Assembly: GCF_017355525.1 (NCBI RefSeq) | Contig: NZ_CP067395.1 | Coordinates: forward strand, 2,604,001-2,668,000 | From: Lysobacter enzymogenes | Lineage (GTDB): Bacteria > Pseudomonadota > Gammaproteobacteria > Xanthomonadales > Xanthomonadaceae | DNA: 64,000 nt | Direction: 5' to 3' | Part shown: positions 7,828 to 17,041 of the stretch, piece after piece | Layout of the letters: each line of letters opens with the position of its first letter | Numbering within the stretch: the first letter of the stretch is position 1 | The notes under the pieces: generated by a model | Seen by the model: the letters and a program-made list of their open reading frames with translations, nothing else | What the model was told of the DNA's origin: nothing | The model's database searches: none | Program-made: the position numbers and the translations under genes

Positions 7828-8784
7828 ATGAACACCGTTCTCGTCGATCCGCGCCCCGCGCGTATCTCCTGGGGCGCCGTTTTCGCCGGCGGCCTGATCT
7901 CGCTGATCGTGTACTTGGTGCTGAGCGTGCTCGGCACCGCGATCGGCGCGTCCGCGCTGGATCCGATCGGCGACGCGCACCCGTTGGCCGGGTTCGGCAC
8001 CGGCACCGGCGTCTGGCTGACCGGTACGACGTTGCTGGCCATCTTCGCCGGCGCGTATATCGCCGGCCGCTCGGCACCGAGCCAGGGCGCGCTGCATGGC
8101 GTGTTGACCTGGGCGGCGACCACGCTGGCGACCGTGTGGCTGCTGGCCTCGCTGGCGGCGGGCCTGGCCGGAGCGGCCGCCAACACCGTCGGCAAAGGGC
8201 TGAGCCTGGCCGGCCAGGGTGCGGCCGCGGCCGCGCCGCAGCTGGCGTCCAGCGTGCAGGCGCAACTGCGCGAAAACGGCATCGCCCTGGACTGGGACGA
8301 CCTCAAGCGCGAGCTGGACACCGCCCTGCGCCAGACCGGCAAGGCCGAGCTGGATCCGCAGCGCCTTCGCCAGGATGCGCAGCGCAGCGCCGACGAGGCC
8401 AAGGGCGTCGCGCAGGAGGCCGCGCTCGATCCGCAGGCTGCGAACGCCGAGTTGAGCGATTGGTTCGCCCAGGTGCGCGAGCGCGGCGAACCGGCCCTGG
8501 CCGCCGCGGACAAGGACGCGCTGGCGCATTTGATCGCCGCCCGCACGGGTCAGTCGCTCGACCAGGCGCGCGTCACCGCCGACCGTTACGCGCAGACCTA
8601 CGACCAGGCGATGGCCAAGTACCAGCAGCTCAAGACGCAGGCCGAACAGAAGGCGCGCGAAGCGGCGCAGACCGCCTCGGCGGGCGTGTCGAAGGCCGCC
8701 TGGAGCAGCCTGATCGTGCTGATCCTGGGCGGGCTGCTGGCGTTGTTCGCCGGTCGCCTGGGTTACCGCCGCCAGGTGCTCTGA
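7828..8784 (+). CDS. Uncharacterised membrane protein (PhnA-like/TIGR-type stress membrane protein)
   Basis: 318 aa. Three hydrophobic helices at the N-terminus (about 13-37, 60-80 and 95-118) and one at the C-terminus (about 288-308) flank a long soluble helical region rich in Ala, Gln, Glu and Asp, probably coiled coil. The opening 'RISWGAVFAGGLISLIVYLVLSVLG' and the GAYIAGR element are common in membrane proteins often labelled PhnA-like, whose function is not known. It is divergent from the PAS-LuxR gene and shares the region containing the 7653 dyad, so the two may be co-regulated. A hairpin follows at 8832-8857. Confidence 0.75.
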   Translation: MNTVLVDPRPARISWGAVFAGGLISLIVYLVLSVLGTAIGASALDPIGDAHPLAGFGTGTGVWLTGTTLLAIFAGAYIAGRSAPSQGALHGVLTWAATTLATVWLLASLAAGLAGAAANTVGKGLSLAGQGAAAAAPQLASSVQAQLRENGIALDWDDLKRELDTALRQTGKAELDPQRLRQDAQRSADEAKGVAQEAALDPQAANAELSDWFAQVRERGEPALAAADKDALAHLIAARTGQSLDQARVTADRYAQTYDQAMAKYQQLKTQAEQKAREAAQTASAGVSKAAWSSLIVLILGGLLALFAGRLGYRRQVL

Positions 8785-8831
8785 TCTGAGCTCGCCGGAC
8801 CAGGCAAGCTTGGCTCCGCGTAATCAAGGCA

Positions 8832-8857
8832 AGCCGACGCCCCTCGGGGCGTCGGCT
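8832..8857 (+). terminator. GC-rich hairpin between convergent genes
   Basis: AGCCGACGCC and GGCGTCGGCT pair around a short CCTCGG loop, 48 bp after the stop of the + strand membrane protein and 57 bp after the stop of the convergent cytochrome gene. It may serve both strands. There is no U tract. Confidence 0.55.
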
Positions 8858-8913
8858 GTCGCCGTTCAGGGCTTCACTCCACTCGCTACACGTCCGTCGC
8901 CGCGGATCCTCGC

Positions 8914-11172
8914 TCACAGCGACTCGAGGAACGCCACGACATCGGCGCGTTCGTCGCGACTCAGCGCTTCGAAGCGGCGGCGGCTGTTCTCGCCCTCGCC
9001 GCCGTGCCAACCGATCGCCTCGACCAGGCTGCGCGCGCGGCCATCGTGCAAGTAGCGCACGTTCTGCGCGCCGCCCTGGACGAAGCGCAGCGAACCCAGC
9101 CCCCACAGGGGCGGCGTGCGCCACTGTTCCGGGCGGGCGCGGCCTTCGGCCAGGGTGTCGGCCAGTCCCGGCCCCATGTCGTGCAGCAGCAGATCGCTGT
9201 AGGGATGGATGGTCTGGTCGCGCAGTTCCGCGAACGGATGGGTGCTTCCGGTTTTCAGCGTCGGCGCGTGGCAGGCCGCGCAGCCGGCGCGCTCGAACAG
9301 CGCCGCGCCGTTGGCGATGCGCGCCGGTTCGATCTGGTGTTCGAGCGGCACGCGCATGCCCGCCGGATAGTCGCTGCGCACGCTGCGCTGCGCCGGCACG
9401 CCGATCAGCGCCAGGTACTCGGCGATGCGTTGCAGTTCGGTCTCGGCGACCGACACCGGCGCGGTCGGAATGCGGCAGTCGGCGCCGCCGCGCTGGCAGC
9501 TGCGCGAGGGGAACACCGGCGAGGTCACGCCGATGTCCTTGACCAGGGCGTCGCCGACCTGCTGGCGCAGGCTGGCCTTGGCGGCTTTCCAGCCGAACCG
9601 GCCGAGCAAGGTGCGGCCGGTTTCCGGATCCTCGATCCAGTTGGGAACGCCTTTGACTCCGTCGCCGTCGGCGTCGTCCGGATCGGCCAAGGCCAGTACG
9701 GTCGCCTCGGCCACCGCTTCCAGCAACCCCAGGCCGATGACCTGCGGCGCCTGGCGCGCGGAATAGCGCGCGGGCGTCGGCCCCTTGAACGCGTACACCG
9801 GTTTGCGCAGCTCGATCGTCTCGCCGTCGTGCAGGGTGCGCGTGGCGACCTCGTAGGAACCCACGCTGACGCCGTAGTCGGGCGCTGCGGCGTCCTGCGC
9901 GTTCTGCTGGACGTTGAAGCCGTACGTCGCATCCGGCAAGACGACTGCGCCCGAATCCCCGGCCGCAGCAAGGATCGACAAGGTATCGAGGCGCACGCCG
10001 ACCGCCGGCGCCGCGCCGCGGCCGTTGGCCGTGTGGCAGGCGATGCAGCTGCTCTGGTTGTAGCGTGGACCGCGCTGGCCGATGTGCGCGGCGAACACCG
10101 GATTGACTGTCGGATGCTCGGAGTGCCGGCCGTCCTGGAACGAGGTGTGGAACAGCCGCCGCCCTTCGACGAAACGCTTGGCGTTGCCGATGCCGATGTT
10201 GTTGGCCATCTGCTGGAACATCCGCATCGGCTCGTCGGAATAGTTGTACGACACGCTGGTGAGGCCGCCGAGCAGCGTGTCATCGGGCAAGGGGTGCGAG
10301 TCGAGGTTCGGCGCGACGCCGTACCAGGGCCGCAGGCCGACGCCGACGATGTACAACTGCTCGAACGAGTAATAGCGGTCGCCGCCGCCGTCGACGGTCG
10401 GACGCTTCAGACGCGGCGCCGGCGCCAGTTCGATCTTGTCGCCGATCTTCAGCGGGCTGTGCGGGCTGGTGCGCCAGTTGGACTGGAACACCATCATGCA
10501 GTCCTCGCGCGGCTGCCCGGCGTGGCAGACCGGCAGGTTGCCTTCCTTGGGATTGTTGAAGCCGTAGTTCAGCGACCAGCCGTAGTCGCGCACGTTCGGA
10601 TTGTTGATGTTGCGGAACAGGCTGAAGGTGGTGCCGTCGAAGGTGCCGTCGTTGACGCGCAGATAGACTTCGATGCGCTGGCGGCCGGCGGGCACGCCGT
10701 CGCGGATTTCCAGGCCGAAGGTGCGGTTCTGGAAATAGAAGGTCGGGAACGTGAGGTAGCGGCCGGGGCCGTTGTCGGGCGCGAACCAGTCCTCGCCGCG
10801 TTCGCGCGCATGCCGTTCGGTCGGCCGCATGCCCATCAGCGTCACGAGCGTGCCGTCGGCCTCGGTGTAGCTCAGTTGCTCGACCAGCGGCGTGCCTTGC
10901 GGAAACAGCTCCGAATACCCCGGCGGCGCGCTGCGCGCGGCATGGTGTGTCGACACGGCGATGCGCGCCGCAGACCTTGCCGCGTCGGTTGCGCCCGCGG
11001 GCTCCGTCGACGCAGGGTCGTTGCCGCCGCAGGCCGACAGCAGCAACCCCAGCGCCGCAGCCGCGAGCGCGTGTACGCGCAGCGCACGGGCCTTGCTGCG
11101 CGACGGCGCGGATCGACGGCCCTCGAATCGGGTGTCGCGAGACGGCAGACGAACGTCTGAGTGCGGACGCAT
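8914..11172 (-). CDS. Di-heme cytochrome lipoprotein of the DHOR (di-haem oxidoreductase) family
   Basis: 752 aa from the ATG at 11172, which has AAGGAG seven bases upstream. After a basic N-region there is a hydrophobic stretch and lipobox (LAAAALGLLLSACGG), so the protein is probably lipid-anchored and faces the periplasm or outside. Two CxxCH heme c motifs are visible: CIACH at about 376 and CAACH at about 631. The C-terminal third ('APTLKTG', 'DLLLHDMGPGLAD', 'RTPPLWGLG', 'YLHDGRARSLVEAI') is typical of DHOR proteins related to MauG/di-heme peroxidases. The N-terminal 300 residues look like a beta-rich extension. The electron partner and substrate are unknown. It appears monocistronic. 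Confidence 0.8.
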   Translation of the reverse strand: MRPHSDVRLPSRDTRFEGRRSAPSRSKARALRVHALAAAALGLLLSACGGNDPASTEPAGATDAARSAARIAVSTHHAARSAPPGYSELFPQGTPLVEQLSYTEADGTLVTLMGMRPTERHARERGEDWFAPDNGPGRYLTFPTFYFQNRTFGLEIRDGVPAGRQRIEVYLRVNDGTFDGTTFSLFRNINNPNVRDYGWSLNYGFNNPKEGNLPVCHAGQPREDCMMVFQSNWRTSPHSPLKIGDKIELAPAPRLKRPTVDGGGDRYYSFEQLYIVGVGLRPWYGVAPNLDSHPLPDDTLLGGLTSVSYNYSDEPMRMFQQMANNIGIGNAKRFVEGRRLFHTSFQDGRHSEHPTVNPVFAAHIGQRGPRYNQSSCIACHTANGRGAAPAVGVRLDTLSILAAAGDSGAVVLPDATYGFNVQQNAQDAAAPDYGVSVGSYEVATRTLHDGETIELRKPVYAFKGPTPARYSARQAPQVIGLGLLEAVAEATVLALADPDDADGDGVKGVPNWIEDPETGRTLLGRFGWKAAKASLRQQVGDALVKDIGVTSPVFPSRSCQRGGADCRIPTAPVSVAETELQRIAEYLALIGVPAQRSVRSDYPAGMRVPLEHQIEPARIANGAALFERAGCAACHAPTLKTGSTHPFAELRDQTIHPYSDLLLHDMGPGLADTLAEGRARPEQWRTPPLWGLGSLRFVQGGAQNVRYLHDGRARSLVEAIGWHGGEGENSRRRFEALSRDERADVVAFLESL

Positions 11173-11580
11173 GGGCGGTCTCCTTGGCGAGCGGCTGAGG
11201 AAGGACGCTGCCCCGCAAGCGATGGCCTCGAGCGCGGGCGAATCGAGCCTAGCAGCCGCTGTCCCGGCCTCCACGTGCCGGTGCCGGACACGCGTCGCAG
11301 TTCTTCGGCATTCGCCGTCCAGCGGCTGGCGCGATTGAAGAAATGCAATCGCGTCATCGTTGCCTTTCGATACTCTGTCACTGCGGTTCCGTGCTTTCGC
11401 CTGCGGTTGCGAAGCATCGGCCAATGGCCCGGGTGACGAGAGTGCGCTTTGCCGATTCCGGTTGTTCGGCCGATGCGCATCGGCGAACCGGGCCGCTCAG
11501 CCTGGATCGAGCTCGATTTCGGCCGCTGAAACTCGCGCCGGACCCGGTCGGCACGACGCCGGGTGCTAGCATTCACAGCG

Positions 11581-12906
11581 ATGTTGAGCCCCGGCGCGAA
11601 AACCCGGATCCGCGGATTCCTTTCAGGCGAAGCCTGGAAGCGCCGCATCGCGCTGTGGGGCGGCGCCGTCGCGGTCGCCTTGGCCGCCATCGTGTTCGCC
11701 AGGCTTGGAGACGCCGCCAGCCGCTTGTTCGTGTCGGCGCTGGCGATCTCGCCGTACTGGTCGCTTGCGATCACGCCGGCGGTGTTCGCGCTGCTGGCCT
11801 GGCTCACCCGCGGCAGCCTCAAGGGCACCCGCGGCAGCGGCATTCCGCAGGTGATCGCCGCCGTGCAGTCGCGCGACCACGGATTGCGCGAAAACTGGCT
11901 CTCGCTCAAGGTCGTCGCCAGCAAGCTGTTGCTCACCGTGGCCGCGCTGGCCGGCGGCGCCTCGGTCGGCCGCGAGGGGCCGACGGTGCATATCGGCGCC
12001 GGCATCATGCACGCGGTCGGCCGCTGGATGGGCTATCGCGATCCTTATCAGACGTCGCGCTTCCTCCTTGCCGGCGGCGCCGCCGGCATCGCCGCCGCGT
12101 TCAATACGCCGCTGGCCGGCGTGGTGTTCGCGATCGAAGAACTCAGCGGCACTTTCGAGCACCATTTCTCCGGCGTGTTGCTGACCGCGGTCATCGCCGC
12201 GGGTGTGGTCTCTCTGGGGCTGATGGGCAACTACGCTTACTTCGGCCACGCCAATGTCGCCCTCGCCTTCGGCCCCGGTTGGTGGGCGATCGCGTTGTGC
12301 GGCGTGGTCTGCGGATTGCTGGGCGGCGCCTTCGCGCGGTTGATCGTAGCGGCCGGCGCCGGGCGTCCGCACTGGCTGTTCAAGCATCGCGCGCGTGCGC
12401 CGGTCTGGTTCGCCGCCGGCTGCGGCCTGGCGCTGGCGCTGCTCGGGCTCTGGCTCGGCAAGGGCATGTTCGGCACCGGCTACGAACAGGCGCGCGAACT
12501 GTTGCAGGCCGACCACCCCCATGGCGGTCTGTTCGGCGTGGGCAAACTCGCGGCCAACCTGGTCTCCAGCCTGGCCGGCATCCCTGGCGGGCTGTTCGCG
12601 CCGGCGCTCGCGGTCGGCGCCGGCATCGGAGACAACCTGTCGCAATGGGTGCCGTCGGCGCCGCACCAGGCGGTGATCCTGCTCGGCATGTGCGGCTACC
12701 TCGCCGGTCTGACCCAGGCGCCGCTGACCTCGGCGGTGATCTGCATGGAAATGACCGACAACCGCGAGTTGATGCTGCCGGTACTGGCGACCGTGCTGCT
12801 CGCGCGGGCGTGCTCGGCGCTGGTCTGCCATACGCCGATCTACAAGGCTCTGGCGAATCAGCTCGCCGGGACCGGCGCCGGGCAAGCGGCGCCGGTCGCG
12901 CGCTGA
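11581..12906 (+). CDS. ClC-family chloride/proton antiporter
   Basis: 441 aa with about ten to twelve hydrophobic helices. The ClC filter motifs are present: GSGIPQ near residue 87, GREGPTVHIG near 132 (gating glutamate in GREGP) and 'GGLFAPALAVGAGIG' in the C-terminal half. The 'FAIEELSG' segment keeps the glutamate equivalent to E203 of the E. coli protein, which points to a proton-coupled exchanger rather than a passive channel. No CBS domains follow. The ATG at 11581 is chosen over 11563 because the extra residues add nothing recognisable. Probable role: acid resistance or anion homeostasis in the inner membrane. Confidence 0.88.
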   Translation: MLSPGAKTRIRGFLSGEAWKRRIALWGGAVAVALAAIVFARLGDAASRLFVSALAISPYWSLAITPAVFALLAWLTRGSLKGTRGSGIPQVIAAVQSRDHGLRENWLSLKVVASKLLLTVAALAGGASVGREGPTVHIGAGIMHAVGRWMGYRDPYQTSRFLLAGGAAGIAAAFNTPLAGVVFAIEELSGTFEHHFSGVLLTAVIAAGVVSLGLMGNYAYFGHANVALAFGPGWWAIALCGVVCGLLGGAFARLIVAAGAGRPHWLFKHRARAPVWFAAGCGLALALLGLWLGKGMFGTGYEQARELLQADHPHGGLFGVGKLAANLVSSLAGIPGGLFAPALAVGAGIGDNLSQWVPSAPHQAVILLGMCGYLAGLTQAPLTSAVICMEMTDNRELMLPVLATVLLARACSALVCHTPIYKALANQLAGTGAGQAAPVAR

Positions 12907-13139
12907 ACGCGCGCGTGGCGAGACGCACTACGCTGCAATGCATCCGCGACGAGTCGCCTTGAGCCTCAAGGAGACCGAGCGCCGCCCGCCCTGTCGCGCG
13001 CTTGACCTGAAAGTCGTCGAACAGCCGACGTCGACGCCGCCGCGTTCCCCTCGATAGTTCGCAGCGCGGATGCGCGTAGCGCCGGTGAGCTCGAAGCGCC
13101 GCCCGAAGTCGAACGGCGCTCAAGCGCGGGAAGCGCAGG

Positions 13140-13595
13140 TCAGTTCCAGTTGTCGATCTTGACGTCGTCGGGGCTGGGGCGACCGGTCCCGGTTTCCAGG
13201 TACGCCTTGAGGCTCATCAAAAAGATCGCCCACTTGGTGCTGCAATGGTGCATGGACTCCGATGCCTCTCGCCAACCCTCGTGCTTGAACAGGACGACCG
13301 CATACTCGCCTTCCTGCTTCAGATCGAAGCCGATCTTGGTGCCGATCCAGTCCTGCGGACCGGCGGCCACTTGCCACGATACGCGCTTGCCGGGATCCAG
13401 TTCGAGCACGTTCATCTCGAACGCGCCGATTTCGTTGTCGCCGGCGTAGAACCGGAACGTAAGCGAACGACCGACCTGGCTGTCGCCTTCGACCGTGGTC
13501 GTCCACCATGCGCTGATGCCCTCTCGGGTGGCCAGCGCGTCGTAAACTTTTTCCATCGGCGCTTTCGTCGCGATCTTGTGCAGGATATCGACCAT
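13140..13595 (-). CDS. SRPBCC/AHSA1-type START-like domain protein
   Basis: 151 aa covering a single SRPBCC fold: 'ILHKIATKAPMEKVYDALATREGISAWW' at the start, typical of the AHSA1 (activator of Hsp90 homologue) branch, then strands with 'RVSWQV' and 'GWREASESMHHCSTKWAIFLMSLKAYLETG' as the long C-terminal helix. Such proteins bind hydrophobic small molecules in a helix-grip cavity; the ligand is unknown. AAGGAG precedes the ATG. It follows the alpha/beta hydrolase on the same strand with a 42-bp gap, so the two are probably co-transcribed. Confidence 0.85.
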   Translation of the reverse strand: MVDILHKIATKAPMEKVYDALATREGISAWWTTTVEGDSQVGRSLTFRFYAGDNEIGAFEMNVLELDPGKRVSWQVAAGPQDWIGTKIGFDLKQEGEYAVVLFKHEGWREASESMHHCSTKWAIFLMSLKAYLETGTGRPSPDDVKIDNWN

Positions 13596-13637
13596 CTTGG
13601 TTCTCCTTGGTGGTTGCTTGAAAGTTGCGTAAACCGC

Positions 13638-14597
13638 TTATTTCGACGGCGATTGCGCGGCCCGAGGCGCGGAAGCGCTGCCTTCGACCGCCCCTTCGAG
13701 AAAAGGCCCGACCGTTTGCGCCAGCAGCGGCGAAGACGCGATCTCGTAGTGCGTCACGCCCGGCAGGATCGCCAGACGATTTCTGGAAACGCCTTCGCGC
13801 TGCCAGCCGCCGTCGCGCTTGCCGCCACCGAGCAGTTGAAAGAATGCGATCTCGCTTTCCGGACGGAACAGATCGCTGTCGCCGTACACGAGCATGACCG
13901 GCCCTTGCAGTTTCGACACGTCGGCCGACCAATCGAAGGGACGCGACAGGAAGCCGCCGATGGCATCGAGAAGGCGCGGGAAGTCGTCGGGCTTGGGAGC
14001 TACCGCGACGTAGGACTCGTACATGGGCGTGCCCTTGAACATCGGAGCCGCGCTGGCGTTGATCCCTTTCTGCTGACCGCCGATCGCCGGGTAGAACGCA
14101 TCGTTGGAATAGGAAGAAGACACCAACACCAACTTGCGCACCCGCTCGGGCCGCTGGACCGCCATGCGCAGCGCGACGCCGCCGCCGAGGGAATAACCGA
14201 CGACGTCCGCGCTGCCGTAGCCCAGACGTTGCACCAGCGCGCCCATGTCGTCGCCCATCGCCGCGATGCTGAATGGCCGATCGCCGAGCGCGGTACGGCC
14301 ATGGCCCTGCAGGTCGACCAAGATCACGGTGTTGCGCCGGGCGAGCGCGTTCAATACGGGGCCGAACATCGCACCGCTTCCAAGGCCGCCGTGCAGCAAC
14401 AGCAACGGTTCGCCTTGGCCGTGCAGTTCGTAGTAATAGTCGACGCCATTGATCGGAACAACGCCGCTGCGCGGCGTCGCGGCGGCAGCGCGCGAGGACG
14501 TGGATGCGCTCCCGCCGGCCGCTTCAGGTGGCGCAGCGTATGCCGCGGGGGCCGTCAGCGCGGCGAACAGGCAGGTCAGCAACAAGGACAGGCGCAT
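13638..14597 (-). CDS. Exported alpha/beta-fold hydrolase
   Basis: 319 aa from the ATG at 14597 with GGAG nine bases upstream. Residues 1-21 form a signal peptide (MRLSLLLTCLFAALTAPAAYA), followed by a Ser/Ala-rich linker. The hydrolase domain has the oxyanion 'LLLLHGGLGSG', nucleophile elbow GYSLGG (Ser136), acid 'VYGDSDLF' and a late 'PGVTHYE' histidine, so the catalytic triad looks complete. The substrate cannot be predicted; the layout resembles periplasmic esterases or haloperoxidase-like hydrolases. It lies upstream of the SRPBCC gene in a likely two-gene operon. Confidence 0.85.
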   Translation of the reverse strand: MRLSLLLTCLFAALTAPAAYAAPPEAAGGSASTSSRAAAATPRSGVVPINGVDYYYELHGQGEPLLLLHGGLGSGAMFGPVLNALARRNTVILVDLQGHGRTALGDRPFSIAAMGDDMGALVQRLGYGSADVVGYSLGGGVALRMAVQRPERVRKLVLVSSSYSNDAFYPAIGGQQKGINASAAPMFKGTPMYESYVAVAPKPDDFPRLLDAIGGFLSRPFDWSADVSKLQGPVMLVYGDSDLFRPESEIAFFQLLGGGKRDGGWQREGVSRNRLAILPGVTHYEIASSPLLAQTVGPFLEGAVEGSASAPRAAQSPSK

Positions 14598-14970
14598 GGG
14601 AATCTCCGGAAAGTGGATGGCGGGCCAGCCGTTGCTTGGCCTTCCCTCAAACGACGTACGGCCGTGAGCCAAATCGACATCGAAAAATATTTCGGGCGTT
14701 CCTGCCGTTTGCCTGCGCTCGCAGCGACGTTTCCGCGGACCGGGGCACGGCGACACCGGCGCGATCGGCGCCGAAAGTTGACGACCTTCCAATCCCCGCG
14801 CCCAGCGCCTCGCGCTTGACGACCCTCTGCGCCATGCATCGATATGCTCGCCAGCCAGGCGCTTCGGCTTTTTCGAGCCGTCGCTCGATGAGGTTCGGCT
14901 CCGACGCCGTCAGCCAGCCTCCGCCCCCTGTGCGCCCGGCTGACGCCCTATCGCAAGCGACCGGCTTAGA
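14598..14970. other. Divergent intergenic region
   Basis: About 370 bp between the hydrolase and the MarR-controlled unit. It must hold promoters for both directions. No intact gene was recognised; the clear element is the palindrome immediately after it at 14971-14991. Confidence 0.45.
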
Positions 14971-14991
14971 TTATCTTGACGATCAAGATAA
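14971..14991. promoter_or_regulatory. Perfect palindromic operator, MarR type
   Basis: TTATCTTGA, a 3-nt spacer, then TCAAGATAA: a perfect 9-bp inverted repeat, 16 bp before the first gene of the membrane protein-MarR unit. Its AT-rich arms stand out from the surrounding GC-rich DNA. ATCTTGA/TCAAGAT arms are typical of MarR-family operators, and a MarR gene is encoded 500 bp downstream. Confidence 0.75.
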
Positions 14992-15007
14992 ATGCAAGGA
15001 CCCTTCG

Positions 15008-15469
15008 ATGACCATCGATTCCATCGTCTTCAGTCTGTCCCTGACGACGCTCGCCGCCGGCGCGCTGCTGGGCGGCGGCGCTTACGAAACCCGGGTCGTC
15101 GACCCGGTCTGGCCACGCCGGATCGAGATCGTGCAGCCCCGACACGGCGGCATGTCGCGCGCGCGCTTCTGGATCCCCGCGCATGCGGTGTTCGAGCTGC
15201 TGCTGATCGCATCGCTGGTTCTGGCGTGGGCGTCGCCGCAGGTCAGGACCTGGTTGCTCGTGAGTCTCGCGAGCCACGCGGCGGTGCGAATCTGGTCCGC
15301 GTTCGACTTCATTCCCAAAGCGCTGGCGTTCGAGCGCGGCGACGCCGCGGCCGTCAGCGAGGAATCGATCGAGGACTGGGTCAGACGCAGCAAATGGCGT
15401 TTGCCCTTAGACTGGGCCACCTGCGGCGCGTTGCTCGTCGCATTGTCCCAAGCCGGCGGCGCCTCATGA
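15008..15469 (+). CDS. Small integral membrane protein under MarR control
   Basis: 153 aa with AAGGA seven bases before the ATG. Three or four hydrophobic helices are visible (about 5-24, 56-75, 78-97 and 133-150), with a conserved-looking 'VVDPVWPRRIEIVQPRHGG' loop and 'ARFWIPAHAVFELLLI'. No named family was identified with confidence; it resembles small DUF1772-like or isoprenylcysteine-type membrane proteins only in size and topology. It is the first gene downstream of the 14971 palindrome and is followed 27 bp later by the MarR gene, so it is the likely regulated target. Confidence 0.75.
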   Translation: MTIDSIVFSLSLTTLAAGALLGGGAYETRVVDPVWPRRIEIVQPRHGGMSRARFWIPAHAVFELLLIASLVLAWASPQVRTWLLVSLASHAAVRIWSAFDFIPKALAFERGDAAAVSEESIEDWVRRSKWRLPLDWATCGALLVALSQAGGAS

Positions 15470-15496
15470 CCCGGCATCGATCGCTCGAACCTATTC

Positions 15497-16039
15497 ATGG
15501 CCAAGCAAAGCAAGACCTCGCCGCCCGCGGACCCGTCCTTGGTTGAGCAGGTGGGGCTGTGCGTGCGCAGAATGGGCGCGCAGAGCGTTCTCACCAGTCA
15601 GGTGATCGCGCAGATCTTCGACATGCACACCACCGACCTGGAAGTTCTCGATCTGATCTTCCTGAAGAAACAGGTGTCCGCCGGACAGCTTGCGGAAGCG
15701 ACCGGCTTGTCGACGGGATCGGTCACCGCCTTGATCGACCGGCTGACGGCAGCGGGCTATGTCGAACGAACCACCTGCGCTCAGGATCGGCGCCGGGTGC
15801 TGGTGTCGGTGCGCCCCGAGGCGATCGAGCCGATCAAGTCGGTCTACATGGACATGAAACGACGCATGTTCGCGTTGTGGTCGGGCTACTCGGCGAGCGA
15901 GCTGGAGCTGGTTTGCGACTTTCTGACCCGAAGCACCGCACTCCAGGTCGAATGCGTCACGACCATCCGCGCCGACAACGCGGCCGATCGCCCCGCCAAG
16001 AAGACGTCGCGCAAAAGACGCACGAACCCGGCCGTTTGA
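15497..16039 (+). CDS. MarR-family transcriptional regulator
   Basis: 180 aa with a standard MarR winged helix: 'TDLEVLDLIFLKKQVSAGQL', recognition helix 'TGLSTGSVTALIDRLTAAGYVER' and wing 'CAQDRRRVLVSV'. The C-terminus is Lys/Arg-rich (PAKKTSRKRR). It is the second gene of a two-gene unit, 27 bp after the membrane protein. The perfect palindrome at 14971-14991 is the obvious binding site, so negative autoregulation of both genes is likely. The inducer is unknown; a Cys in 'RTTCAQD' next to the wing could be a redox sensor, but that is speculative. Confidence 0.9.
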   Translation: MAKQSKTSPPADPSLVEQVGLCVRRMGAQSVLTSQVIAQIFDMHTTDLEVLDLIFLKKQVSAGQLAEATGLSTGSVTALIDRLTAAGYVERTTCAQDRRRVLVSVRPEAIEPIKSVYMDMKRRMFALWSGYSASELELVCDFLTRSTALQVECVTTIRADNAADRPAKKTSRKRRTNPAV

Positions 16040-16177
16040 ACGGCGATGCATGCTCTCGTCCGAAAGCATGCTTCTGCCGAGCCACACTGCCCTGCTCCGA
16101 CCTCGCACCGCTTTGCCCGATCCACCGCGACACCGAAGCCACCACGCCATTCGCCCACGCAGACAGGAGTTCCATCG

Positions 16178-17041
16178 ATGCGCCGTCTTTTCGCCACGAT
16201 CGCCTGGTCGCTCGCTGTAGCGCCCGCTGTCCTCGCTGCCGCGCCGGCGCCGAAAACGCCGGTATTCGATGTCCACGTCCACCTGCGCGAGGGCGAGGCG
16301 TCGCTGAAGACCTACGAGACCGAGGCATCCGACGCCAAGCTCGAGCTGGCCGGTTTCGCCGGCATGTGGTTCGGCGGCCCGCATCAGGCGCTTCAGGGCG
16401 ATCCGGCGGCGATACGCCAGGCCAACGACGCCCACCTCGCGCTCGCGGCCAAGCATCCGGAAATGCTGCCGGTGGCGACCGTGCATCCGTACGACGGCCA
16501 GGCCGCGCTCGACGAACTGGCGCGCGTCGCCGGCCGCGGGGTCAAGGTGCTCAAGCTGCATCCGCACACGCAGAAGTTCGATGCCGCCGACCCGCGCGTT
16601 CTGACCCTGGTGCGCAAGGCCGGCGAACTCGGCGTCGTGGTCCTGTTCGACAACGCCAACATCCTGCCCGGCGACAGCGAGCGGCTGTTCAACCTCGCCG
16701 TGCAGGCGCCCAAGACCCGTTTCATCTTCGCCCACATCGGCGGCATGAATTTCCGTTTCTGGAACATGCTCGCGCTGGCGCGCACGGCCAAGGACTTCTT
16801 CGCCGACAACATCTTCTTCGACATCTCCGCCACCGCGGTGCTGGTGGCCGACTCGCCGATCGAGGCCGAGTTCGTCTGGACGTTGCGCAACGTCGGCATC
16901 GACCAGGTGCTGCTGGGCTCCGACTATCCGCAGTTGCCGCTGGCTCAGGCGGTCGATGCGCTGAACCGCCTGGACTTGAGCGAGCAGGAGAAGGAGAAGA
17001 TCCGGATCGGCAACGCGCGCAGGTTGTTCGGCTTGCGCTGA
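16178..17041 (+). CDS. Exported amidohydrolase (Amidohydro_2, TIM barrel)
   Basis: 287 aa from the ATG at 16178 with AGGAG eight bases upstream; a longer frame back to 16046 is not needed. Residues 1-20 form a signal peptide (MRRLFATIAWSLAVAPAVLA). The barrel starts with the metal motif 'FDVHVHL' (HxH), continues with 'VKVLKLHPHTQKF' and 'FIFAHIGGM', and ends with 'VLLGSDYPQLPL', giving the His and Asp ligands of the amidohydrolase family 2 fold (ACMSD-like). A periplasmic hydrolase or decarboxylase is expected; the substrate is unknown. It is monocistronic, 138 bp after the MarR gene. Confidence 0.82.
   Translation: MRRLFATIAWSLAVAPAVLAAAPAPKTPVFDVHVHLREGEASLKTYETEASDAKLELAGFAGMWFGGPHQALQGDPAAIRQANDAHLALAAKHPEMLPVATVHPYDGQAALDELARVAGRGVKVLKLHPHTQKFDAADPRVLTLVRKAGELGVVVLFDNANILPGDSERLFNLAVQAPKTRFIFAHIGGMNFRFWNMLALARTAKDFFADNIFFDISATAVLVADSPIEAEFVWTLRNVGIDQVLLGSDYPQLPLAQAVDALNRLDLSEQEKEKIRIGNARRLFGLR

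Noticed and set aside
9004..11160. 718-codon open frame antisense to the di-heme cytochrome gene
   Set aside because: Antisense shadow of a GC-rich gene with no domain, and with His/Arg/Val-rich text typical of such frames.
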